Positions 35,294 through 42,467 of a stretch of 64,000 nt of DNA are shown here, one piece after another (positions within the stretch are counted from its first letter, which is position 1; each line of letters begins with the position of its first letter). This DNA comes from an uncultured Spirochaetaceae bacterium. GTDB lineage: Bacteria > Spirochaetota > Spirochaetia > Treponematales > Treponemataceae. The DNA lies in assembly GCA_902802305.1 (NCBI GenBank), contig CADCLG010000006.1, positions 1-64,000 on the forward strand. Direction: 5' to 3'. A program made the position numbers and the translations under genes. Under the pieces are notes generated by a model. It saw only the letters and a list, made by a program, of their open reading frames with translations, made no database searches and was not told the DNA's origin.

Positions 35294-35328
35294 AAAAAAC
35301 GCCGGCACATAATCAAACTGCACCGGCG
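35294..35328 (-). terminator. Terminator of the 859-aa lipoprotein gene
   Basis: CGCCGG (35300-35305) pairs with CCGGCG (35323-35328); on the minus strand six T follow. It lies between the convergent PIN toxin and lipoprotein genes. Confidence 0.65.
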
Positions 35329-35364
35329 AAAAATTATTATTTTAGTTTCCTGATGACTGAAAAA

Positions 35365-37944
35365 CTATTTAGCAATAATTTTTCCTATATAAACAACAGT
35401 TCCGTCTATAGTCTCCCAACTGCTATTCTGAGAGAAAACCTGAACTCCAGTAACTGTTGTTTCACCTTTTTTCTCTTTTTGATTATCAGTGTAATCAATC
35501 CATGTAAAGTCTGGACCAATAGCCTCAGTTTTTTCTGTGGCTTCTGTTACAGGTGGATTAAATCCGAATGCAGAAGCTTGTAAACCACCAGACAAAAGCT
35601 GAATAACAAACTGTGTAACTCCAGTTGCATCTTCACAATAGAATTTTCCAGAAACAGTTTTACAAGCAGAAACATCTAAAGTCGGTACACTAAGTATTGT
35701 TGAATAACCTTGTGTAACTGTTTTAATCCATTTTTCACCATTGATTGTAACAACTTCACCATCAGTGCCGTCATAAGTTTCCGGGTCGATAATTACAACT
35801 TCTTTTGCTTCATCATCCTGTGAATCGACACTAACTTTTTTCTGTGTTGAATAAATACCATCCAATTCAAAACGAGTGTCTGGATAAGCTTTCAAAAAGA
35901 AAACAGGTGTTGCATATCCAGCATATTCATAATTGTGCTTAGTCCAATCATTAGCAGTAGGTTTGTTGCCCCAATTATTATATGCAAAACCATTTTTTGC
36001 TACAGAAAGTGAATTTTTATCTTCATCAACTGGTTCAAGTAAATCTAAACTCTTTGCGTTTACCCACCAGGTAGTATTACTCCAGTTTGTTTTTCCAAGT
36101 AGTGCAATAAATTCTACATACGCCTCGCTAAACTTAGATGGATCTAAAATAACTTCGGATACAGAATTTATATTTATGTTATATTGTCCTCCGAAATAAT
36201 AAGACTGATTATCAAAATATTCTATATCAAATGAAGAATCTATAAGAGGCATTGGGTTAATGATTTTTGTATAATCCATACCACCACCTGCCTTACATTC
36301 CAACTGTTCTTCTTTGCGTGCACCTGTAGTTTCATCAACAAATGAAATCTTCAGAGTATAAGTTTCTCCCTTAGTAGTCAAAGGATAAACATAATTCTTT
36401 TTTCCTGCCTCAATATTCTCGTTCGTAATGGATATCTTAGCGTTATCCAATATATTGATAGAATTTCCACTATCTTTCTTAATTTTAAGACCGTCTGCAA
36501 GTGTAATCTTAATTCCCTCGCTGGTTCCTTTTATAGAAAAATATTCACCTTTTGCTTCTGTTCCAAGGCTTTCAGAAACAAATTTAGCAGGACCATCAGC
36601 ATCACCGACATTATACCAAATAGAAAGGCTGATGCCTTCGATTGGAGCTTCAACTAAGGTGAGTGAAATGCTTGTCTCGAAAGGAACATTTGCTTTCAAA
36701 TCTTTTGCGATTGTGTATGGTTCAAGATTATCAAAATCTACTTCACAAAGCTCTTTCCACCAGTCTACAGATGCTGTATTTTCAACCAGGCGGCAGTAAA
36801 CATTTTTGATGTCAACATTAGGAATTGAAGTCCAGGAAATATTTACGGTATCACCTTTCTGAGGGAAATCATTACCCCAAAGCTTTGTTATATCAAGATT
36901 CCGCTCATAATTTGAAATCTTTGTCATGTCCTGATCATTGTTTCCATCACCATCTAAATCTCCTACCCAAGGATGATTTGTTGTAAGTTCAATTGTCGGG
37001 AAATCATCATTAAGAACAATATTCATTGTAGATTCATGAGCTACGGAAGTATATCGCATTTGTTCTGACCAAAGGGATGAAATTTCAAATTCTGTATCAC
37101 TGAATTCCTTGAGTTTGAATATTGTTTTGAGAAGACCGCAGTACATATTATGTAAGTTTTTCCAGTCTTCTGATGTAATTTCACTATTCGGATAAATAAA
37201 ATCGAATCCTGCTTTTGCCTTTGCAAGATTTGTACTAAAATCATCAGAAAGATAATCAAAGCTGACATCTGTACTTGCAGCCCATTTTGAATTTTTCCAT
37301 TCTGTTAAACCAAGAAGAATTTGAAAATCAGATTTTGCAGATTCGAGTACTGATTTGTCGTTGATAAAATCTGATATAGAATTGATAGGTGTTTCAAGTT
37401 TTCCTGAAAAAAGTTCTTCTTCGGCTGAAAAACTTACAGTTAATTTTGATTCATAAGCGTTATTCATGTTGAATATTGTGTTATAATCCAAACCACCGCC
37501 GGCTTTACATGTTAAAGTTTCTGTCTTCCACTTATATTCGTTTTCACTGTCTTCCCAAATGAATGCTCCGAGAATTAAATCGTACTTCTTACCTTTTTCT
37601 ACAAATGGGAAAATGTAGTCTTTTCTGTTGTTGTCAATATCCTCAGAAGTGATGTTCATGTTGAATGGGATTCCTTCTATCCAGAAATGGCTGCCCGATT
37701 CTTTTTTAATCTTAATTCCATCAGCGAGCGTAACTTTAAGACCTTTGCTGTCTTCTTTGATGGAAAAATACTTTCCTGAAGCACTGTCTGGTTCTTGGGA
37801 ATCATCAGGATTTGGTTGATCATCAGGCTTTTGTTGCTCAACCGGTGTTGATTTTGGTCCGTCAGGACTTGGACAGCCTGTCAGGGCAATAATGAATGTT
37901 GCAGTCAAAGCAAGCATTCCCTTTAATAAATGCGTTTTTTTCAT
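35365..37944 (-). CDS. Large surface-type lipoprotein with two internal repeats, downstream of a repeat-containing leader
   Basis: An 859-residue lipoprotein: signal MKKTHLLKGMLALTATFI ending in lipobox LTGC, then a Pro/Asp/Gln-rich linker. Two homologous blocks of about 220 residues follow, the first starting GKYFSIKEDSKGLKVTLADG and the second GEYFSIKGTSEGIKITLADG; each continues to CKAGGG-DY and a later W/Y-rich segment. A beta-rich C-terminal region follows. No enzyme motif is visible; binding or surface display is likely. I start at 37944, after GGCAAGGAG. An open frame runs further upstream but passes through the leader terminator. Leader, repeat and terminator are described separately. 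Confidence 0.82.
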   Translation of the reverse strand: MKKTHLLKGMLALTATFIIALTGCPSPDGPKSTPVEQQKPDDQPNPDDSQEPDSASGKYFSIKEDSKGLKVTLADGIKIKKESGSHFWIEGIPFNMNITSEDIDNNRKDYIFPFVEKGKKYDLILGAFIWEDSENEYKWKTETLTCKAGGGLDYNTIFNMNNAYESKLTVSFSAEEELFSGKLETPINSISDFINDKSVLESAKSDFQILLGLTEWKNSKWAASTDVSFDYLSDDFSTNLAKAKAGFDFIYPNSEITSEDWKNLHNMYCGLLKTIFKLKEFSDTEFEISSLWSEQMRYTSVAHESTMNIVLNDDFPTIELTTNHPWVGDLDGDGNNDQDMTKISNYERNLDITKLWGNDFPQKGDTVNISWTSIPNVDIKNVYCRLVENTASVDWWKELCEVDFDNLEPYTIAKDLKANVPFETSISLTLVEAPIEGISLSIWYNVGDADGPAKFVSESLGTEAKGEYFSIKGTSEGIKITLADGLKIKKDSGNSINILDNAKISITNENIEAGKKNYVYPLTTKGETYTLKISFVDETTGARKEEQLECKAGGGMDYTKIINPMPLIDSSFDIEYFDNQSYYFGGQYNININSVSEVILDPSKFSEAYVEFIALLGKTNWSNTTWWVNAKSLDLLEPVDEDKNSLSVAKNGFAYNNWGNKPTANDWTKHNYEYAGYATPVFFLKAYPDTRFELDGIYSTQKKVSVDSQDDEAKEVVIIDPETYDGTDGEVVTINGEKWIKTVTQGYSTILSVPTLDVSACKTVSGKFYCEDATGVTQFVIQLLSGGLQASAFGFNPPVTEATEKTEAIGPDFTWIDYTDNQKEKKGETTVTGVQVFSQNSSWETIDGTVVYIGKIIAK

Positions 37945-37974
37945 AAAATCTCCTTGCCGATAATAACGGCATAT

Positions 37975-38024
37975 AAAAAAAAAGCGTGACGTTAAATCCT
38001 TTTGCAGATTTAAAATCACGCTTT
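37975..38024 (-). terminator. Intrinsic terminator in the leader of the 859-aa lipoprotein gene
   Basis: On the minus strand AAAGCGTGA (38016-38024) pairs with TCACGC (37984-37989) plus the T-run; inside it TTAAATC and GATTTAA pair as well. Nine T follow (37975-37983). It lies 31 bases before the lipoprotein start, so reading into the gene needs bypass of this hairpin. Confidence 0.85.
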
Positions 38025-38170
38025 TATTCACAAAAATAATTTATATGTGGAATTACTGAACTGAACTGAACTGAACTGAACTGAACTGAACTGAACTGAA
38101 CTGAACTTGTGCCGCGTAAATCGTTTAATACGGGTGAAAAATAATGTCTCTCTCTGAATCCTTTTTTCAT
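38024..38170 (-). CDS. Leader peptide crossing the TTCAG repeat (48 aa)
   Basis: AAAGGAAAG lies six bases before an ATG whose frame begins MKKGFRERHYF, runs through the TTCAG tract as repeating SSVQF, leaves it and stops at TAA 38024-38026, at the foot of the terminator stem. In the other two frames translation leaving the tract would stop at TAA 38053-38055, directly after the tract, or TGA 38028-38030. The ribosome site, position and stop placement argue for a regulatory leader, not a functional protein. Repeat number sets the stop used. Confidence 0.6.
   Translation of the reverse strand: MKKGFRERHYFSPVLNDLRGTSSVQFSSVQFSSVQFSSVIPHINYFCE
38055..38107. repeat. Pentanucleotide tandem repeat, 10.6 copies
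   Basis: Fifty-three bases of uninterrupted ACTGA units (TTCAG on the minus strand). Purity and unit length not divisible by three are features of slipped-strand contingency loci. Confidence 0.98.
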
Positions 38171-38193
38171 GATAACTTTCCTTTACATATAAT

Positions 38194-38222
38194 ATTTTAG
38201 CATACTGGACTTTACCGTTCAA
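38194..38222 (-). promoter_or_regulatory. Promoter of the repeat-containing leader 1
   Basis: On the minus strand TTGAAC (38217-38222), 17 bases, TAAAAT (38194-38199). Transcription would start near 38187, giving about 17 bases before the leader ATG. Confidence 0.7.
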
Positions 38223-38341
38223 GTAATTTTTTGTTATATATAACTTTTGGCTTGCAGACTGACTTTACCCTCATAGTTTCATACAATTTTTAACACTTTT
38301 GCTTCATTGAAAATAATATTGAAATCGGCAATAGTATAAGT

Positions 38342-39595
38342 ATGCTTACCTTACTTCTTGTAATTATATATATTGCTTTTATTTCGCTGGGCTTGCCGGA
38401 TTCGGTTTTGGGAGCTGCCTGGCCTTCGATGTTTGAAGTTCTTGGGGTTCCGGTTGGATATGCCGGGATTATTACAATGATTATTGCAGGGTCAACGATT
38501 ATTTCTTCGCTGGCAAGCAATTTTCTTAATAAAAAGCTTGGCACAGGGCGGGTGATGGTGATTTCGGTTGCCATTACTGCAACTGCTTTGTTTGGTTTTT
38601 CTGTTTCTTCAAAGTTCTGGCATTTGTGTCTGATTGGTATTCCTTACGGACTTGGGGCTGGAAGTGTAGATGCATCGCTTAATAATTATGTCGCCCTTCA
38701 TTATAAGCCTCGTCACATGAGCTGGCTTCATTGCTTTTGGGGCGTAGGAACAATGATTGGTCCTATAGTTATGAGCCGATTTATTGCAGGCGGTGGAGTC
38801 TGGACTCAGGGCTATAGAGCAATTTCTATTTTTCAGGTGATTTTGACGGGCATTTTGCTCTTATCGCTTCCTCTGTGGAAAAAGGTCGAGCAGGGGCGTT
38901 GCGGGGAAACTGTTTCCCCGCTGGAAGGGGTAGCGGAAGACGTTGTTCAGACAACGGCTGAAGCGAGGGGGAGACTTCCCCCTTCTGAAGAAAAAAAATC
39001 TAACAACGACGTGACCTTAAAATCAGTTGTAAAGATTCCAGGAGTACTTTCTGCCGTACTTGCCTTTTTATGTTACTGTGCAATTGAAGCGACAACGGGA
39101 TTCTGGGCAACAACTTACATGGTTTTTGCGCGTGGAATAGACATAAACCTTGCAACTTCCTGGGCTATGCTCTTTTTTATAGGAATCACGGTCGGAAGAT
39201 TTTTGAATGGATTTGTTTCAGAAAGATTCGGCGATAAAAATATGATTCGCGTTGGGGCTGGAATAATTTTTGTGGCTTTAGTTTTGATGACGCTTCCAAT
39301 TTCGAATAAATGGATTGTCCTTTCGGTCTTCGTGCTTGCGGGGCTTGGCTGTGCACCTATTTATCCCTGTATGATTCATGCTACCCCGATTAGATTCGGT
39401 AAAGAAAACTCACAGGCTCTGATTGGATTACAGATGGCCTGTGCGTATTCTGGTTCGACTTTTTGTCCGCCGATTTTTGGAATCATCGTTCAGAAGCTTT
39501 CTATCAAGTTACTCCCATTTTACGGACTGCTTTTTGTAATTTTCCTGATTATCTTTACGGAAAATCTTAATAAAAAGACAAAACTAGAAAAATAA
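38342..39595 (+). CDS. MFS transporter
   Basis: A 417-residue major-facilitator transporter with twelve hydrophobic helices. It starts LTLLLVIIYIAFISLGLPDSVLGAAWP, close to sugar/fucose-type and other cation-symport MFS proteins. The central cytoplasmic loop (about residues 184-220) contains a palindromic GC-rich insertion translated in frame (see 38901-38983). No ribosome site is seen; the ATG lies a few bases after TAGTAT/TATAAG. The substrate cannot be named from sequence. Confidence 0.85.
   Translation: MLTLLLVIIYIAFISLGLPDSVLGAAWPSMFEVLGVPVGYAGIITMIIAGSTIISSLASNFLNKKLGTGRVMVISVAITATALFGFSVSSKFWHLCLIGIPYGLGAGSVDASLNNYVALHYKPRHMSWLHCFWGVGTMIGPIVMSRFIAGGGVWTQGYRAISIFQVILTGILLLSLPLWKKVEQGRCGETVSPLEGVAEDVVQTTAEARGRLPPSEEKKSNNDVTLKSVVKIPGVLSAVLAFLCYCAIEATTGFWATTYMVFARGIDINLATSWAMLFFIGITVGRFLNGFVSERFGDKNMIRVGAGIIFVALVLMTLPISNKWIVLSVFVLAGLGCAPIYPCMIHATPIRFGKENSQALIGLQMACAYSGSTFCPPIFGIIVQKLSIKLLPFYGLLFVIFLIIFTENLNKKTKLEK
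38901..38983. repeat. GC-rich palindromic element translated within the MFS gene
   Basis: Three back-to-back hairpins: GCGGGGAAAC/GTTTCCCCGC (38901-38921), CGTTGT-TCAG-ACAACG (38941-38956) and AGGGGGA-GACT-TCCCCCT (38966-38983). They code in frame for a polar stretch in the middle cytoplasmic loop. GC content is well above that of flanking helices. Confidence 0.85.
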
Positions 39596-39660
39596 ATTAA
39601 AGCTAATAAAATAAAACTGCTGTTTGCTGATTTGTTGTCTAATGATTTTATGTCTGCTGA

Positions 39661-40707
39661 TTAATTCATACCCAGTTGTTCAAGGCGTTCAATTGCATCC
39701 TGGTCGCCCTGAGCGGCTGCTTTTCTATACCATTCAATTGCTTTAATCAAATCTTGTTTACAGCCTTTTCCCTGTTCATAAAATGAGCCGGTGTTTGATT
39801 GGGCAATAGAACAGCCTAATTCAGCTGATTTCAGATAGTAGTGAAAGGCTACATCGTAATTTTGTTCAACTCCCAAACCATTGGCATAAATGTATCCTAT
39901 ATCGCAGATTGATTTAGCTTCATTCTGTTCGGCTGCCAAAGTATAATAGTAAAGGGATTGTTTATAATCTTTTTGTTCAATATAAGTTACTCCAAGATTG
40001 TACTGAGCATCACAATCTCCATTTTCTGAGCCTTTTTTGAACCAATAGATTGCTTTTTCAAGGTTTGCTTCGGTTCCACGTCCATATTTATAGGCAAGTC
40101 CAAGGTTTGTCTGAGCTGTTTCATCTCCCTTTTCTGCGGCTATTGAATAATAATCAAAAGCTTTTTTATAATCCATTTCTGTTCCAAAGCCATATTCACT
40201 CATGTAGCCCAGTGCAGTGATACAATTTATATCTTCAAGTTCTGCTCCTCGGCTAAAATAGTCAAAGGCTTTGTTTTCATCTGCCTCAACGCCTCTTCCC
40301 TGCAGATAAAGGGTTCCGAGATTATAAAAAGAGATGCCATATCCTGAATATGCAGCCTTTTCGTAATAAGAAATTGCTTTTTTTGTATTTGCTTTTACAC
40401 CCCAGCCGCTTTCATACATAATACCAAGATTATTTGCTGCGGAAGCTTGTCCTTTTGCAGCGGCTTTTTCGTAAAATGAACGCGCTTTTTTGTAGTCTTT
40501 GTCTACACCGTAACCGTAATAATAAATGTCTCCCATAAAAACAAGTGCATATTCATCACCTTTATAGGCTTCGGGTTCAAATAACTTTTTCGCAGTTTCA
40601 TAATCTTGTTTTTCCATTGCTTCAACTGCTAATTCTATTGCTGTATTTTCTGCGAAAACAAGGAAAGAAGCCATTATTAATATAAGGGCAGAAATCAATT
40701 TTTTCAT
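39661..40707 (-). CDS. Exported Sel1-repeat protein
   Basis: A 348-residue protein with a signal peptide (MKKLISALILIMASFLVFA) and eight or nine Sel1-type repeats of about 36 residues, each recognisable by A-x-x-LG-x-x-Y-x-x-G-x-G-V and KAxxYYxKAAxxG (for example AANNLGIMYESGWGVKANTKKAI). Sel1/TPR-like solenoids are protein-binding scaffolds. AGGAGAAAA precedes the start. It is divergent from the OLD-family gene across an 80-base shared promoter region. Probably periplasmic. Confidence 0.9.
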   Translation of the reverse strand: MKKLISALILIMASFLVFAENTAIELAVEAMEKQDYETAKKLFEPEAYKGDEYALVFMGDIYYYGYGVDKDYKKARSFYEKAAAKGQASAANNLGIMYESGWGVKANTKKAISYYEKAAYSGYGISFYNLGTLYLQGRGVEADENKAFDYFSRGAELEDINCITALGYMSEYGFGTEMDYKKAFDYYSIAAEKGDETAQTNLGLAYKYGRGTEANLEKAIYWFKKGSENGDCDAQYNLGVTYIEQKDYKQSLYYYTLAAEQNEAKSICDIGYIYANGLGVEQNYDVAFHYYLKSAELGCSIAQSNTGSFYEQGKGCKQDLIKAIEWYRKAAAQGDQDAIERLEQLGMN

Positions 40708-40752
40708 ATCGTATTTTCTCCTGAGTGCTATTTTAATATATTGATTTATAAA

Positions 40753-40781
40753 TTGGAAGTAAGGGAGATTCGTGCTATAAT
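40753..40781 (+). promoter_or_regulatory. Promoter six bases before the OLD-family start
   Basis: TTGGAA (40753-40758), 17 bases, TATAAT (40776-40781) preceded by TGC; six bases later GTG at 40788. The only ribosome-like sequence (AAGGGAG) is upstream of the -10 box and would not be transcribed. Confidence 0.65.
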
Positions 40782-40787
40782 AATCAT

Positions 40788-42323
40788 GTGATTCATGTAC
40801 CTGTAAAAGTCAAGCTTCCTTTTTTGTGGGGCAAGGCGGTTTTTAAAAAAGATGATTGGCCTCAAGTAAATCTGATTGTCGGTCCTAACGGTTCGGGCAA
40901 AACGCTTATTGCAGAATCTTTGGGCGGGCAGTTTGCGGACAGTGGTTATTCTGTTGATTTTTTTAAGGCCGACAGAAAGCAGGATGATTCATATCTTTCA
41001 ATTTTGCGTGATAATGAAATTGTGAGGGCTAGAATTGAATATGTGCTTTCAAATATGTTCGGAAAATCGATTGTGTTTACAGAAGATTCTGAAGGCACTT
41101 TTGTTCCTGTTGTAAAAAATAAAGCCTGGAATGTTGAATATGATTTGAACAAGGTTGAATGTCACGGTTTGAAGGAAATTATCACTCTGCTTGTTGCCCT
41201 TTATTCACACACTAAAAAATCATGCCTTATTTTTGATGAGCCGGAACTTCATCTTCACCCTCAGCTGCAGGTTTTCTTTATAAATGAAATTAAAAAATGC
41301 GCGCGTCAGAATCCAGACCGCATGTTTTTTCTTATAACACATTCACCCTTTTTTATTGATTTGCGTTATCCCGAAGATTTGCTGGGTGTGATTGTTTGTC
41401 ATATCAACCGTGAGCCGACTCATATAGATTCACTTTCAAAGGAAGATGATGGGATTTTCCGCCGATTTTTGCCGCGTTTCAATACCTATCACAAGCAGTT
41501 TTTCTTTTCGGACAATCAGATTTTTGTGGAAGGTTATACCGACCAGCAGATGTTCACTTATCTTCTTCCATATATTCATAATTCTTACAGTGCAGTTGGA
41601 ACGGGAATTATTGATGTTGGCGGAAAGGATGAACTGGGCGTTTTTTGTAAGGTCTGCTCGCTTTTGGGAACCGACGGACGAATTATCACAGATTTGGATT
41701 CACTTTTTAGCGGCAAACTGCGGGATGTTTTTTGCAATGATTCGCGGGTGATTCAGTGGCTGGAAAAGCAGGAAGAAAAACAGCAGGATTTTTACAGTGC
41801 AATCTTTACTCCCAAGGAGCTTCATCAAAAAATCACTCTGGAAAAGCTGATTCAAAAGTTGGAAAAATATCTGATAATGACAGGACACTATATCTGCAAT
41901 TACAAGGGCAGTGTTCCGCGTAAACTTCGTAACTTTTTTGAAAAGCTTCTTGCAATTGAAAATAAATACAATGGGGCAGAAAATATCGATACTTATAAGA
42001 CCGTCGTTCTCCAGGGGATTTTGAAAACCGAAGAAGAACTTAAAAAGTTCCTGCCACGAAATCTTTCTGAAAATCTTGTCTTTATCAAAAATCTCTACCG
42101 CATTACTCTTGCCGGCGCCGAAGCAGCCCGTGTCTATATCCTGCCCAAAGGTTGTATCGAACATTATTACATGCAGACCAAAAATGATTACATGCCGATT
42201 TCCGGAAAAGACAAGCTTTTTCATACAGAACGGGAGCATCTTATGCACACCAGCCGCAAAAATATCCAGAAAGACTATGCCGGGCTGATTGAGATTTTAG
42301 AAAAGGCCTGCGCGAGAGTGTAG
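40788..42323 (+). CDS. OLD-family ATPase with TOPRIM nuclease domain
   Basis: A 511-residue protein. The ABC-type ATPase has Walker A GPNGSGKT (32-39), Walker B LIFDEPELHLHP (146-157) and the H-loop LITHSP. A TOPRIM domain follows: FVEG (Glu247), GGKDELG and the metal-binding DLD at 301-303. This is the layout of the OLD (overcoming lysogenisation defect) nucleases, some of which act in anti-phage defence. It is alone: no UvrD-type helicase or other partner, so not a Gabija pair. GTG start probably at the 5' end of a leaderless message. Convergent gene 3' with a bidirectional terminator. Confidence 0.85.
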   Translation: MIHVPVKVKLPFLWGKAVFKKDDWPQVNLIVGPNGSGKTLIAESLGGQFADSGYSVDFFKADRKQDDSYLSILRDNEIVRARIEYVLSNMFGKSIVFTEDSEGTFVPVVKNKAWNVEYDLNKVECHGLKEIITLLVALYSHTKKSCLIFDEPELHLHPQLQVFFINEIKKCARQNPDRMFFLITHSPFFIDLRYPEDLLGVIVCHINREPTHIDSLSKEDDGIFRRFLPRFNTYHKQFFFSDNQIFVEGYTDQQMFTYLLPYIHNSYSAVGTGIIDVGGKDELGVFCKVCSLLGTDGRIITDLDSLFSGKLRDVFCNDSRVIQWLEKQEEKQQDFYSAIFTPKELHQKITLEKLIQKLEKYLIMTGHYICNYKGSVPRKLRNFFEKLLAIENKYNGAENIDTYKTVVLQGILKTEEELKKFLPRNLSENLVFIKNLYRITLAGAEAARVYILPKGCIEHYYMQTKNDYMPISGKDKLFHTEREHLMHTSRKNIQKDYAGLIEILEKACARV

Positions 42324-42358
42324 CAAGAATTATATTTTTAGTAGGATTCATAGAACAA

Positions 42359-42391
42359 AAAAGGGACTGACCGATTTGGCCAATCCCTTTT
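42359..42391. terminator. Bidirectional terminator
   Basis: AAAAGGGA (42359-42366) and TCCCTTTT (42384-42391) with an inner CTGACC/GGCCAA pairing, A-run on one side and T-run on the other, between convergent genes. A second 14-bp palindrome GGGCTCATGAGCCC lies at 42396-42409. Confidence 0.8.
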
Positions 42392-42467
42392 GTTAGGGCT
42401 CATGAGCCCGTGAAATAAATGTATTTAAGATTTTAGATTAAATACAAATAGTTCCTAAAAAACATTA

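Noticed and set aside
37945..38031. Extending the 859-aa lipoprotein upstream to 38031
   Set aside because: The extra 29 codons would translate the terminator hairpin and displace the signal peptide; the ATG at 37944 has AAGGAG and a lipobox at the right distance.
40788..42323. Gabija or other two-gene defence system
   Set aside because: Neighbours are a Sel1 protein and a lipoprotein; no helicase or partner ATPase is adjacent.
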